This document shows positions 19,447 through 28,040 of a DNA stretch of 64,000 bases, piece by piece. Positions within the stretch are counted from its first letter, which is position 1; every line of letters begins with the position of its first letter. A model generated the notes under the pieces. That model searched no databases, was not told where the DNA came from, and saw nothing but the letters and a program-made list of their open reading frames with translations. Made by a program: the position numbers and the translations under genes. Source of the stretch: Kiritimatiellota bacterium B12222 (GTDB lineage Bacteria > Verrucomicrobiota > Kiritimatiellia > SS1-B-03-39 > UBA6053); contig CP120722.1 of assembly GCA_029719485.1 (NCBI GenBank), forward strand, positions 4,092,001-4,156,000. Reading direction: 5' to 3'.

Positions 19447-20271
19447 TTAGTTTACGGGTACGAAATGTACGTCAGAAACTACTTTTTGACCTTTAGCGGA
19501 GAGCGTGAACTCTACGAATTTTTTGGCCAAACCGGTGGGGGCACCGTTGCTCAAGTAGTAAAGAGGACGAGCCAATACGTAAGTACCATTGTTTACGTTC
19601 TTGTTGTTAGGTGTAACACCATTCACTTTAATGACTTTCACACCAGGAGTGTCAATGTAAGCCAAGCCCACATATCCTACGCCATTCACGTTGTTGGCCA
19701 CTTCAGCAGCGATTTGCTCATTACCAGCCATTTTCTGAGTCTGGTCACCATAATCGGCTTTGTTCATCGCCAAGGTTTGGAATACTTTGTACGTGCCGGA
19801 AGAGGTGTTACGGGTATAAACTGAAACGGAACCGGGTTTTCCACCCACAGCAACCCAGTTGTTGGCTTTGCCAGTGAATAAAGCACCTACTTGCTCAACA
19901 CTCATTTTTGAAATAGGGTTCTTTTCGTTCACAATCACAGCAATCGCATCTTTTGCAACCACGATGGTTTGAAGATCAACGCCTTTGGATTTGGCATCTG
20001 CAATTTCTTGCTCTTTTACGTCACGACTGGACATACCCAAATCAGCGGTATCCGTGATAATCGCTTTCACACCAGTGGAAGAACCTTCCGCAGCAATTTC
20101 GAAAGTAACGTCAGGGTTTTCAGCTTTGAAAGCTTCAGCGATTTGAGGAACCATTTTAGCTCCCAGTGTGTCTGATCCTTTGATCACGAGTTTTTCTGCA
20201 GCAACCACAGAAGAACCAACGACAACTGCAGTTGTCAGCGTAAGTGCTTTTAAAAGTGTAGAGGCATTCAT
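19447..20271 (-). CDS. pstS: Phosphate-binding periplasmic protein
   Basis: Periplasmic phosphate receptor of the Pst importer, 274 aa. It has a signal peptide ending SSVVAAEK, then [21 protein letters not shown], the phosphate-binding phrase [25 protein letters not shown] and [13 protein letters not shown]. These match the PstS family of the solute-binding PBP-like type. The ATG at 20271 with AAGGAA upstream is preferred over the ATG eight codons earlier, which would put charged residues before the signal peptide. It is the first gene of the pst operon. No convincing pair of Pho-box repeats was seen upstream. Confidence 0.95.
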   Translation of the reverse strand: MNASTLLKALTLTTAVVVGSSVVAAEKLVIKGSDTLGAKMVPQIAEAFKAENPDVTFEIAAEGSSTGVKAIITDTADLGMSSRDVKEQEIADAKSKGVDLQTIVVAKDAIAVIVNEKNPISKMSVEQVGALFTGKANNWVAVGGKPGSVSVYTRNTSSGTYKVFQTLAMNKADYGDQTQKMAGNEQIAAEVANNVNGVGYVGLAYIDTPGVKVIKVNGVTPNNKNVNNGTYVLARPLYYLSNGAPTGLAKKFVEFTLSAKGQKVVSDVHFVPVN

Positions 20272-20573
20272 TTTAATTTTTTCCTTGGTAGTCATGTTTA
20301 TGTATAAAGTTCAATTCCTGCTTCATGGCTCAGGATGCCGTTGGCGCTTTATCTCCCATAGTTCGCCCTGCTTCGTCAAGAGATGTAAGGTTAGGTCTTT
20401 GTTAAGATGATGCAAGCGACCTCAAATATGTCGGTGAGCCCACAACAAAGAACTGCAGGGTCGAAGCATCATTGACAGCTTTTTAGAATGCTCCTATGTT
20501 TTGAACAGGAGCGGGTGACCTCCGGTCCACAAAAACTTAAATAAAACCTATAAAAAACCTCACTTAGGACCTT
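20272..20573. other. Intergenic region between divergent pstS and phoH-like genes
   Basis: About 300 bases without a gene. It must hold the promoters of both divergent operons. One CTGTCAATGAT element, resembling half of a Pho box, is present on the minus strand near 20470, but no second half at the right spacing is visible. An AGGA ribosome site precedes the ATG at 20574. Confidence 0.4.
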
Positions 20574-21896
20574 ATGAAAAAAATCTTTGTCCTCGACACC
20601 AACGTCATCCTTCACGACAGCAGTTGCATTCAACAATTTAAGGAACACGACATCGCCCTGCCCATTACGGTGCTCGAAGAACTGGATAATTTCAAAAAAG
20701 GGAACGAATCAATAAATTTTCACGCCCGTGAATTTGTACGCCGACTCGACAGCATGAGCGGTGAAGCGCTTTTTGACACCGGCATCGCCATCGGCCCCAA
20801 TCAAGGAAATCTGCGCATTGTCATTGAACATAAGATGCATCCAGATCTCGAAGGACTTTTCAGCCCCAATAAACCCGACCATCAAATCTTGAATATTGCC
20901 CTGAAAATTCAGGAAAGAGCTCCCGAACAAACGGTCATTTTAGTGAGCAAAGATGTCAATTTACGCATGAAAGCCAAGTCCGTAGGGCTGCGCTCTCAGG
21001 ACTACCGAAACGATCAGGTCACCGACATCAATACCCTCTACACCGGAAAGCGCATCGTGACCGATGTCCCTGCAGACCTGATTGAGGCCATGTACCAAGT
21101 GCCTTTTGAAATTCCAGCCAGTGAAATTTCGGTAGATCCCCCCTTGGTCGCCAACGAAAACCTCATACTCAAAAATCATCGCAAAAGCGCTCTCGCCTCT
21201 TACGACCCCAATACCCAAACCCTAAAACGGGTCGACAAACGAAGTATCTTTGGCATCACTCCCCGTAACGCCGAACAGGTCTTTGCCCTCTCGGCTTTAC
21301 TCAACGATGACATTCCCTTGGTTAGCATTTCGGGCAAAGCCGGCACCGGTAAAACCCTGCTCGCCCTGGCCGCCAGTTTGGAAAATCGTCGACGCTACCG
21401 TCAAATCTTCATGGCCCGACCAGTGGTGCCTTTGAGCAATAAAGATATCGGATACCTGCCCGGCGAAATCAAAGCCAAACTCGACCCCTACATGCAACCC
21501 ATGTATGACAATCTCTCCGTTATCCAAAACCAAAATGGAGGCGACGGCAACGAACAGTCCGAACTTATTCGTAAAATGCTCGAAGACGACAAACTCGTCA
21601 TCTCCGCCCTCAGCTACATTCGTGGGCGTAGCCTCAATCGCATTTACTTTATTGTGGACGAAGCTCAAAACTTGACCCCGCATGAAGTCAAAACCATCAT
21701 TACCCGTGCAGGCGAAGGCACCAAAATTGTACTCACCGGGGATATTTTTCAAATTGACCATCCCTATCTTGACACCCAATCGAATGGGCTTACCTACCTG
21801 ATCGAACGCATGAAGGGCGAAGGACTCTACGCCCATATCACCTTGGAACAAGGCGAACGCTCCGAACTCTCCGAACTCGCAAGTAATATCTTATGA
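20574..21896 (+). CDS. PIN domain-PhoH ATPase fusion (PhoH2/YlaK-like)
   Basis: A 440-aa cytoplasmic protein with two domains. Residues 1-150 are a PIN nuclease domain: FVLDTNVILHD at the N-terminus, then conserved acidic residues in LEELDNFK and VSKDVNLRMKAKSVG. Residues about 235-440 are a PhoH P-loop ATPase with Walker A GKAGTGKT and Walker B FIVDEAQN, followed by ITRAGEGTKIVLTGDIFQID. PhoH2 proteins of this type are described as RNA helicase/RNase enzymes. The stop overlaps queC by 4 bases. Being divergent from the pst operon is suggestive because PhoH is part of the phosphate regulon in E. coli. Confidence 0.94.
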   Translation: MKKIFVLDTNVILHDSSCIQQFKEHDIALPITVLEELDNFKKGNESINFHAREFVRRLDSMSGEALFDTGIAIGPNQGNLRIVIEHKMHPDLEGLFSPNKPDHQILNIALKIQERAPEQTVILVSKDVNLRMKAKSVGLRSQDYRNDQVTDINTLYTGKRIVTDVPADLIEAMYQVPFEIPASEISVDPPLVANENLILKNHRKSALASYDPNTQTLKRVDKRSIFGITPRNAEQVFALSALLNDDIPLVSISGKAGTGKTLLALAASLENRRRYRQIFMARPVVPLSNKDIGYLPGEIKAKLDPYMQPMYDNLSVIQNQNGGDGNEQSELIRKMLEDDKLVISALSYIRGRSLNRIYFIVDEAQNLTPHEVKTIITRAGEGTKIVLTGDIFQIDHPYLDTQSNGLTYLIERMKGEGLYAHITLEQGERSELSELASNIL

Positions 21897-22582
21897 ACAA
21901 AAAACCTTTAGCCGTCGTCTTGGTTAGTGGAGGCCTCGACAGTTGTGTCACCGCAGCCATTGCCGGACAAACATACTCACTCGCCTTTCTACATTTAAAC
22001 TACGGACAACTCACCGAAAAACGGGAGCATCAGGCCTTTCTAGATCTTGCAGACGCCTTCAATGTGGAACATCGTTTGGATGTCGATGTCACCTATCTGG
22101 CCAAAATTGGTGGCAGTAGCCTCACCGATGCAACGATGAGAGTACCCGATGCCGACCTCAACAGTACCGAGATCCCCAGCTCCTACGTCCCCTTTCGGAA
22201 TGCTAATATTCTCGCCATCGCGGTAAGCTGGGCCGAAGTCATTGGTGCCAGCAAACTCTTCATCGGCGCAGTATCCGAAGACAGTTCCGGATATCCCGAT
22301 TGTCGCCCCGAATTCTTCAAAGCCTTCAACCAAGTGATCGCCACCGGCACCAAACCAGATACAAACATCGAGATCGAAACCCCGATCATCCATCTTAAAA
22401 AAGAAGAAATCATTCAACAAGGCATGGCATTAAATGCCCCACTCGCCCTCTCATGGTCCTGCTACCAATCAGAAGAAAAAGCCTGCGGCGTTTGCGACAG
22501 TTGCGCCCTACGCTTACGAGGATTCAAACGTGCCGGCCTCGAAGACCCCATCCCCTATCAAACAAGACCCGACTATACTTAA
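21893..22582 (+). CDS. queC: 7-cyano-7-deazaguanine synthase
   Basis: Enzyme of 229 aa converting 7-carboxy-7-deazaguanine to preQ0 on the queuosine route, using ATP and ammonia. It has the PP-loop VLVSGGLDSCVTAAIA, the FLHLNYGQLTEKRE block, VPFRNANILAIA, and the C-terminal zinc site formed by CYQSEEKACGVCDSCALR. The ATG overlaps the PhoH-type gene stop (ATGA), so translation is likely coupled. No other queuosine gene is in the window. Confidence 0.96.
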   Translation: MNKKPLAVVLVSGGLDSCVTAAIAGQTYSLAFLHLNYGQLTEKREHQAFLDLADAFNVEHRLDVDVTYLAKIGGSSLTDATMRVPDADLNSTEIPSSYVPFRNANILAIAVSWAEVIGASKLFIGAVSEDSSGYPDCRPEFFKAFNQVIATGTKPDTNIEIETPIIHLKKEEIIQQGMALNAPLALSWSCYQSEEKACGVCDSCALRLRGFKRAGLEDPIPYQTRPDYT

Positions 22583-22626
22583 ACCAAATCAAGAGGGGCG
22601 GGTATCCCCAAAAACAGCAGGATTCA

Positions 22627-22653
22627 CCACGGAAGCCGTCTTCCGTGGCTTTT
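22627..22653 (+). terminator. Rho-independent terminator after queC
   Basis: CCACGGAAG (22627-22635) and CTTCCGTGG (22640-22648) form a perfect 9-bp stem with loop CCGT, followed by CTTTTG on the + strand. Confidence 0.8.
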
Positions 22654-22765
22654 GTAGTTACTTACACAGAGACATGAAAATGAATCTGATTTTAAGGACA
22701 CATTCTGTACGAATGTCAGATCTTTCATTAAAAGATTGTACCGTCCCGCACAAGGATCACTTGTA

Positions 22766-23209
22766 TTATTTCGGTACGATAGCGGTTATTTTCCCATCTA
22801 CCAGCGAGAAGGTTACGGCTTGACCGACTGTAAATTGATGTCCTTGAACATAACAAGTATACGTTTGGTTATTTCCCCCTTTTACGGAAAGTTCATCGAT
22901 GGATTTTCCGTATTTTTGATCCGCTGCAGTTTCGCCTGCTACGCTGCCTACATCTTCAGCAATATCTTCGCCCTGACCCTCGCCAATTTGAGATCCAACG
23001 GCAGCACCAACGATCACACCTCCGAGTTCATCCCAAATGGAAGCTGTCTTTGGGATTTCTTTGATTTTTTCAACCACACCTTCCAGTTGCTGACTTTTTG
23101 GAGCAGATAGTAATTGGTTGGAAGGAACTTCTTTTTTTGCCGGAGAGCTACATCCGATGCAACCAAGTGCCATTATAGCTAGAGCTGAAATAATTTGTGT
23201 GCGTAACAT
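22766..23209 (-). CDS. Glycine-zipper lipoprotein (SlyB-like)
   Basis: A 147-aa lipoprotein with signal peptide and lipobox LGCIGC. The middle contains a short glycine-zipper stretch (ELGGVIVGAAVGSQIGEGQGEDIAEDVGSVAG cut into small Gly/Ala/Val patches), as in the SlyB/17-kDa outer-membrane family. A C-terminal beta part (YTCYVQGHQFTVGQAVTFSL) follows. AGGA lies upstream of the ATG. It is a single gene facing the queC terminator. A role in outer-membrane integrity is an inference from the family. Confidence 0.75.
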   Translation of the reverse strand: MLRTQIISALAIMALGCIGCSSPAKKEVPSNQLLSAPKSQQLEGVVEKIKEIPKTASIWDELGGVIVGAAVGSQIGEGQGEDIAEDVGSVAGETAADQKYGKSIDELSVKGGNNQTYTCYVQGHQFTVGQAVTFSLVDGKITAIVPK

Positions 23210-23295
23210 GCGTGTTTTTCCTGTGGAGAGTTAATGAACCACATGATTAGTTGAGGCCTATTCAATTGTCAAGCAACCCTCAACCTGCCCGAAAC

Positions 23296-23397
23296 CACCT
23301 GAGTCCTGCTTGCAAGGCAAGCGGATATCCAAACCAACCCCCAAGCACAGCCTCATCCTCCCCCACCTGAGTCCTGCTTGCAGGGCGAGCGGGTATC
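23296..23397. repeat. Two copies of a REP-like hairpin element
   Basis: Two copies (23296-23330 and 23363-23397) of a 35-base element starting CCACCTGAGTCCTGCTTGC. Each contains a 6-bp stem, GCTTGC with GCAAGC in copy 1 and GCTTGC with GCGAGC in copy 2, where a G-U pair keeps the fold. The end GGRTATC resembles the junction used in the larger repeat clusters at 26637 and 50843. The 381-base gap between the divergent genes holds nothing else I can name apart from this. Confidence 0.7.
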
Positions 23398-23590
23398 TCC
23401 GCCACGGAAATGTGAATATTCGCTACCGTAGCTGATTACCCCCCCCCCAAGGGTGAGGACCAAGTCCCTACGATTTACGCGGGACCCTTTGGTAGAAAAA
23501 GATTGCCAAAAGAGGCCCTTTTGCCGATGATGCGCCTCAACGTATTTTCCCCTCATTCATTCCCAACTCCCTACTCAAAAGGATTCCCCC

Positions 23591-23959
23591 ATGCTCGATA
23601 ATCCCCTATTAAAAGATTTGATGAACAAAGAAAACCTCAGCGAAGGCCAAGCTTCCGGTGCCTTAGGCCTCGTTTTGGCCCAACTGAGAAAATACCTTCA
23701 GGCCGATCAATTTGCGCTGATTCAAAAATTTATCCCTGGATGCGATCAACTCATCGCCAATGCGCCTGATATTAAGTCCGGTCTCTTAGGCGGTCTTGCA
23801 GGGGGATTAGGTGGCGGAAAAGCCAAGGCCTTGCTCGATTTAAGCAAAGGACTCAGCGGCTTAGGCATCTCCGCAGATAAACAGAAAGGTATCGCGAATA
23901 CCCTCAAAGAAAGCGTCGGTAAACACTACCCGGATTTGGTTGCTTTAATTGATATTTAA
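23591..23959 (+). CDS. DUF2780-like (VcgC/VcgE-type) protein
   Basis: A 122-aa protein without a signal peptide. It matches the general pattern of DUF2780 proteins: an N-terminal helical part (KDLMNKENLSEGQASGALGLVLAQLRKYL), a central Gly-rich stretch (GLLGGLAGGLGGGKAKA), and a C-terminal helical part ending VGKHYPDLVALID. The function of this family is not known. The ATG at 23591 has AAAAGGA upstream. Two terminators in a row follow it, so it is a single-gene unit. Confidence 0.65.
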   Translation: MLDNPLLKDLMNKENLSEGQASGALGLVLAQLRKYLQADQFALIQKFIPGCDQLIANAPDIKSGLLGGLAGGLGGGKAKALLDLSKGLSGLGISADKQKGIANTLKESVGKHYPDLVALIDI

Positions 23960-23985
23960 GCCCTTCCTTTTCACGGATGCACAAG

Positions 23986-24029
23986 ATCCATCCCCATCAT
24001 CTAATTTTGATGATTGAGGTGGATTTTTT
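23986..24029 (+). terminator. Rho-independent terminator after the DUF2780-like gene
   Basis: ATCCATCCCCATCAT pairs imperfectly with ATGATTGAGGTGGAT around an 8-10 base loop and is followed by a T tract on the + strand, 27 bases after the stop. Confidence 0.7.
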
Positions 24030-24048
24030 GTGCGGTAAACCTACAGGC

Positions 24049-24083
24049 GCATCAGGGACCTGATGCTTTGAGATTGTTTTTAT
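24049..24083 (+). terminator. Second terminator in tandem
   Basis: GCATCAGG (24049-24056) and CCTGATGC (24059-24066) form a perfect 8-bp stem with a 2-base loop, followed by TTTGAGATTGTTTTT on the + strand. Confidence 0.7.
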
Positions 24084-24135
24084 TTAACCAATACGCAATA
24101 ACATCCGCATCTATTCATCCCTCTATCAGAAGCCC

Positions 24136-24540
24136 ATGAAAAACAATATCCCTTCCATCCTCTTCCTCTCATCAGTCATTTCTCTCAGCGCCTGCAATCG
24201 CGAAAATGGTGGCACCTCCCTCGAGGAAACCGGTCGCAAAGCCGATGAAGCTATCGCCAAATCTGCACATGTGATCTCTGATGTTTCAGCCGACGTAAAA
24301 GCATCCCTCAAAGAAAACAGTGAAAAGATTGCGGCGACCACGGAGCAAGTGATTGAAGACAGCAAAGAATGGTCACAACAACAATTGGATGCCGCAGATG
24401 CCGCCACCAAAAAAGCAGCCAATGCTCTGGGTGAAGAAGCAGTGAAAGCGGGCGAAGCTCTCAAACAAGTGGGAAAACCCACGGTAACGCCTACCCCCAC
24501 GGAACTCACCGAAAGCACCGAGCCCATCCCCTCACTCTAA
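24136..24540 (+). CDS. Small helical lipoprotein
   Basis: A 134-aa lipoprotein with a signal peptide and lipobox SLSAC at about residue 20. The mature part is almost all amphipathic helix rich in Ala, Lys and Glu (repeating patterns such as KADEAIAKSAHVISDVSADV) and ends in a Pro/Thr-rich tail (KPTVTPTPTELTE). The family was not recognised; the helix pattern recalls apolipoprotein-like or LEA-like proteins. A second, shorter lipoprotein with a similar start follows 30 bases downstream. Confidence 0.7.
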   Translation: MKNNIPSILFLSSVISLSACNRENGGTSLEETGRKADEAIAKSAHVISDVSADVKASLKENSEKIAATTEQVIEDSKEWSQQQLDAADAATKKAANALGEEAVKAGEALKQVGKPTVTPTPTELTESTEPIPSL

Positions 24541-24570
24541 ATCCTGAACCCATTCCCCACGAAACCCGTT

Positions 24571-24753
24571 ATGAAAACATTCCTCAAACTCAGTCTATTC
24601 ACGGCCCTGATCCTCGTCCTCTCCGCCTGTGACGAAGAAACCAATCAAACCCTCAAAGAAACCGGAGACACCACTCAAGAAGCCTTTCAAAAAGGTGCCG
24701 ATGCCATCGGTGAAGTGGGAGAAAACTTTAAAAACGCCGTAGAAGGTAATTAA
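24571..24753 (+). CDS. Very small lipoprotein (entericidin-like)
   Basis: A 60-aa lipoprotein: signal peptide, lipobox VLSAC, then about 40 residues of acidic amphipathic helix (LKETGDTTQEAFQKGADAIGEVGENFKNAVEGN in parts). Size and build recall entericidins, but there is no specific signature. The ETG...ADAI pattern also occurs in the preceding gene (ETGRKADEAI), so the two probably arose by duplication. It is separated by 33 bases from the hydrolase gene and could share its transcript. Confidence 0.7.
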   Translation: MKTFLKLSLFTALILVLSACDEETNQTLKETGDTTQEAFQKGADAIGEVGENFKNAVEGN

Positions 24754-24786
24754 GATCTCGCCATCCGGCGACATCAAAGGATCCCC

Positions 24787-25608
24787 ATGAAAATCGCACG
24801 CATTCAAGACTCCGCTCAACAAATCCATGTCGTCACCCCGAGTGGCGATCGTTGGCTCCGCTGTCACGGCGATTTAGAACATGGATGGACCGCGAGTGAA
24901 GAAGAAATTGTTCCCGTACGCTTCCTTCCCCCCGTGGTTCCCACCACGATTCTCGGCATTGGCCTCAACTACCGGGCCCACGCCGAAGAAATGAATAGTC
25001 CCTTGCCCGAATTCCCAGTCGTTTTTGCCAAAAGCCTCAACGCAGCCTGTGGTCATCTCGACGCAGTTGAACTTCCCGTCGCGTTAAAAAGCGAAATGGT
25101 TGATTATGAAGTCGAAATGGCCATCGTCATCGGCAAAACCTGCAAGAATGTCGCACCAGAACAGGCCTTGGAGGTCATTGCAGGCTACACCATCGGCAAT
25201 GACGTGAGCGCCCGTGACTGGCAAAAAATTTATGGAGGCGGTCAATGGTCCCGTGCCAAATCATTCGATACCTTCTGCCCTCTCGGGCCTGTAATGGTCA
25301 CTGCTGATGAAATTGCAGATCCCAATGCCTTAGCCCTGAGCATGGAGATCAATGGTGAACGGGTTCAATCGTCGAATACCTCGGACCTCATTTTTAATGT
25401 ACAAGCGCTCATCAGTTTCCTCAGTGGCAGCACGACCCTGCTTGCAGGCACCGTCATTCTTACCGGAACCCCTCCCGGTGTGGGCGCAGGGAAAACACCT
25501 CCGGTATATTTGAAAGCAGGTGATGTGATGGAAGCCGAAATCGCAGGTATCGGTCGCTTAAGAAATCCCATTATTGATGAACCAACAAGGGCTGAGCAGG
25601 GCGAATGA
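24787..25608 (+). CDS. Fumarylacetoacetate hydrolase-family protein
   Basis: A 273-aa enzyme of the FAH fold, which cleaves or decarboxylates beta-diketo acids with a divalent metal. The family core is visible: LGIGLNYRAHAEEM, then VDYEVEMAIVIGK carrying metal-ligand Glu residues, GYTIGNDVSARDWQ, KSFDTFCPLGP, and LLAGTVILTGTPPGVGAGKTPP. The N-terminal part (about 55 residues) is the short domain common to this group. ATG at 24787 with AAAGGA upstream. The stop overlaps the transporter gene by 4 bases, so the two may act on the same kind of acid. The substrate is unknown. Confidence 0.92.
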   Translation: MKIARIQDSAQQIHVVTPSGDRWLRCHGDLEHGWTASEEEIVPVRFLPPVVPTTILGIGLNYRAHAEEMNSPLPEFPVVFAKSLNAACGHLDAVELPVALKSEMVDYEVEMAIVIGKTCKNVAPEQALEVIAGYTIGNDVSARDWQKIYGGGQWSRAKSFDTFCPLGPVMVTADEIADPNALALSMEINGERVQSSNTSDLIFNVQALISFLSGSTTLLAGTVILTGTPPGVGAGKTPPVYLKAGDVMEAEIAGIGRLRNPIIDEPTRAEQGE

Positions 25609-26621
25609 TTCGAAAATTAAAAGCCCTCTCCCCCTATGCCTTTATAGGGGGGATTTTTTTGGCCTTATTTTTAGCAGCACTTTTCCCCGTTTTAGGGAGT
25701 GCTGAAAGTCCTCTGCCCCTTCACCTGCTTAAACCCCTCGGCATCTTCCTCATCTTTTTTAATCAGGGCGTGTTGTTACCAGGCGAAGCCTTACGCAAAG
25801 GCCTGCTCTCATGGAAACTCCACCTCCTCACACAAGGGACGCTATTCATTTGGGCTCCCCTGCTCACCTCCCTGTTGCTCATCATCAGCAGTTCCTTTTT
25901 TGAACAAAGTGATTTGCGCTTGGGATTCTTGTTTCTTTCTTTTCTGCCCACTACCATCAGCACTGCCGTAGGATTGTGTACCATGGCCGAAGGAAATGTC
26001 AGCGGCGCCTTATTCAACTGCAGTCTTGCCGCAGTCTTAGGCGTATTTATCGTCCCCCTGTACTGCCTGCTGTTTATGCAACTAGGGGACACGGGCACAG
26101 ACATCCCTTTTGGAAAAACCTTAGGAAATGTTGCGCTCAGCATGTTGCTTCCCTTACTCATCGGACAATGTTTACGGGCACCACTCATCCGAAGCTTCAC
26201 CCGACACAAAACCGCAGTGAAACGCTTCAACAATGGGGTCATTTTATTCATAGTATGGACCGCATTCTGCGCCAGTTTCTCGCAAAAAGTCTGGCAACGC
26301 GTTTCCATGTTTGACTTAGCCCTCTGTGTAATTGCCACAGTATGCCTACTCGGTATCACCTCCACCATGCTCTGGAAAACCTCTGGTTGGCTTCACCTTG
26401 ACCTACCCTCCCGCATCACCGCCTTTTATTGTGGGGGCGAAAAATCTTTGGCCATTGGTTTACCCATGTCGGTCATTATTTTTGGAGAAAATCATGCGAC
26501 GGTCGATCTAAGTTTGGTGGTCATTCCTCTGCTCATCTATCATCCTGCGCAAATGATCCTCGGGGGCTGGCTCGCTCCCCGCTTCGCGAAAAAAGTAGAG
26601 GCGCAGATCGCCGAAGGATGA
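25605..26621 (+). CDS. Bile acid:sodium symporter-family (BASS/YfeH-like) transporter
   Basis: A 338-aa inner-membrane protein with about ten hydrophobic helices. The pattern FLSFLPTTISTAVGLCTMAEGNVSGALFNCSLAAVLGVFIVPL and the late FYCGGEKSLAIGLPMSVIIFG match the SBF-like branch (YfeH type) of the BASS superfamily, which carries organic acids with sodium. The ATG overlaps the preceding hydrolase stop. Coupling with an FAH-family hydrolase suggests uptake of an organic acid, an inference. Repeat cluster 1 starts 16 bases after the stop. Confidence 0.88.
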   Translation: MIRKLKALSPYAFIGGIFLALFLAALFPVLGSAESPLPLHLLKPLGIFLIFFNQGVLLPGEALRKGLLSWKLHLLTQGTLFIWAPLLTSLLLIISSSFFEQSDLRLGFLFLSFLPTTISTAVGLCTMAEGNVSGALFNCSLAAVLGVFIVPLYCLLFMQLGDTGTDIPFGKTLGNVALSMLLPLLIGQCLRAPLIRSFTRHKTAVKRFNNGVILFIVWTAFCASFSQKVWQRVSMFDLALCVIATVCLLGITSTMLWKTSGWLHLDLPSRITAFYCGGEKSLAIGLPMSVIIFGENHATVDLSLVVIPLLIYHPAQMILGGWLAPRFAKKVEAQIAEG

Positions 26622-26636
26622 GGGAGAGAAAGGGGT

Positions 26637-26976
26637 GATCTTCGCGGACCTTCGGCCCGAGGGCTTTTGTGCTTCGACTAACCCCAGCGCTGCGCACCGG
26701 GCTGGTATCTCCGCGGACCTTCGGCCCGAGTTTATGCTTTCCCAAACCGTCACAGATTTGAACGAGTCTTGAATTTTACACCTGCATGGATTCAATCGGG
26801 CCGTAGGTCCGCAGAGATACCAGCCCGGTGCGAAGCGCTGGGAAATAAGAACCCCAACCCACCCTCGGGCCGTAGGTCCGCGAAGATACCAGCCCCGTCC
26901 AAGGAGCAGCGCGACGCAGGGCTGGGTTACGCAAACACCACACCCCATCTTCGGGCCGTAGGTCCGCGTAGATCCC
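26637..26976. repeat. Composite hairpin repeat cluster 1
   Basis: Fills the gap between convergent genes. Core unit A, about 24 bases (ATCTCCGCGGACCTTCGGCC plus CGAG), occurs forward at 26637-26661 and 26707-26730 and inverted at about 26797, 26866 and 26952. Each core holds a stem of CGGGCC with GGTCCG, one G-U pair, around a variable 3-base loop. Between cores sits unit B, with ends CCAGCCC and GGGCTGG, in two forms: a short one around CAGCGCTGCGCACCG and a longer one around GTCCAAGGAGCAGCGCGACG. Forward copies come first and inverted copies after, so the whole cluster is itself an inverted repeat. Related to cluster 2 at 50843. Confidence 0.9.
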
Positions 26977-26985
26977 CCCCCCTCC

Positions 26986-27960
26986 TCACTTCTGAATCAA
27001 ACGAACCGGCACTTTCAGCGTTTCAAATCCTTCGGCATTGGTATGAATCAAAATTTCGGTACCCTCCATCTCTTTCACGGGGGTAAAAGACTTCAAATTA
27101 ATCCGCCAACCAAATTTTCTCGTATCTGTAAATGTAATATCCACCTCTTGACCCGGCCATTCAACGCCCGTCACTTCTAGCGGTTTTGTCAATCCCGGAT
27201 ACCCACGCACCATCAAATGACGCTCCACCTGAACCGGCTTCTTCGACAACAGCAAATTTAATTGGCCCGGAGAAATAGAAAGCCCCGTACTCACCTGCCA
27301 CATCACCAACACTTTAATTTCTTTTATCGTAGGGTTTGAGGTCTCAATCACAATCACATCGGTAAAGTGCCCCTGCCCTTTCTGAGGACGGGCAGTCACC
27401 ACAATCTCCGCACTCATCCCATCCTCAGCGAGCGCAACTTCCGTTTGAGTCCGCCCTCTGCTTGCTTTCACTTTTTTAACGGTGAAGGGCTCCCCGTTGG
27501 TACTCGTCAGGGTCAAAAGTCCTTGATGAGGCGCATCCATATCCGCCTGCTCCAAATTCAAACTACGAGGACTGATATGAATCTCGGGAATCACTTCGCC
27601 ACTCATCTTCAAACGATAACTACGATTTTGCGGATCATTGGTCGACAAGGTCACATGCTGGGTCTGCGGACCACTACGCCCTTCCAAATCCATTTGAACC
27701 TGCAGGCTCTTTTTTTCACCCGGATCAATATTCAATTGCTTCACTCCGGGGGTCGTACATCCACAAGAAGTCTGAATATTCGTAATTTTCAGGACTTCAT
27801 CCCCTTTGTTTTCAAGAATAAATTCATGTTTCACGAGTCCTCCCGTTTTCTCTTCCCCAAAATCAAACTGAGGTTCTGCGCTAAACAGCTCCGGATCCCC
27901 AAAAACCACGCCTGAAATAAAAATAAGAATAACGGGAACAACAAATCTAATTACTTTCAT
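26986..27960 (-). CDS. DUF1573 exported protein
   Basis: A 324-aa protein with a signal peptide (first 21 residues, ending VVFGD). The first 110 residues are the DUF1573 domain, an Ig-like fold with LFSAEPQFDFGEEKTGGLVKHEFILENKGD split by the usual spacing, then ITNIQTSCGCTTPGV with the conserved SCGCT motif, and IDPGEKKSLQVQ. The rest, about 200 residues, is beta-rich and looks like further Ig-like domains. Such proteins are common in planctomycetes, verrucomicrobia and bacteroidetes; their function is unknown. It is divergent from the Ser/Thr kinase gene. Confidence 0.88.
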   Translation of the reverse strand: MKVIRFVVPVILIFISGVVFGDPELFSAEPQFDFGEEKTGGLVKHEFILENKGDEVLKITNIQTSCGCTTPGVKQLNIDPGEKKSLQVQMDLEGRSGPQTQHVTLSTNDPQNRSYRLKMSGEVIPEIHISPRSLNLEQADMDAPHQGLLTLTSTNGEPFTVKKVKASRGRTQTEVALAEDGMSAEIVVTARPQKGQGHFTDVIVIETSNPTIKEIKVLVMWQVSTGLSISPGQLNLLLSKKPVQVERHLMVRGYPGLTKPLEVTGVEWPGQEVDITFTDTRKFGWRINLKSFTPVKEMEGTEILIHTNAEGFETLKVPVRLIQK

Positions 27961-28040
27961 ACAGATCTCAAAGGGTTATGCTTGTACAACAACGAATGAA
28001 TACTAAAGTTAGACCATAAATAACCTATCACAACCTTTTT

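Noticed and set aside
26508..26948. Open frame on the minus strand through repeat cluster 1
   Set aside because: Its translation only repeats the cluster units (GWYLRGPTAR phrases). It overlaps the end of the BASS transporter and has no start context.
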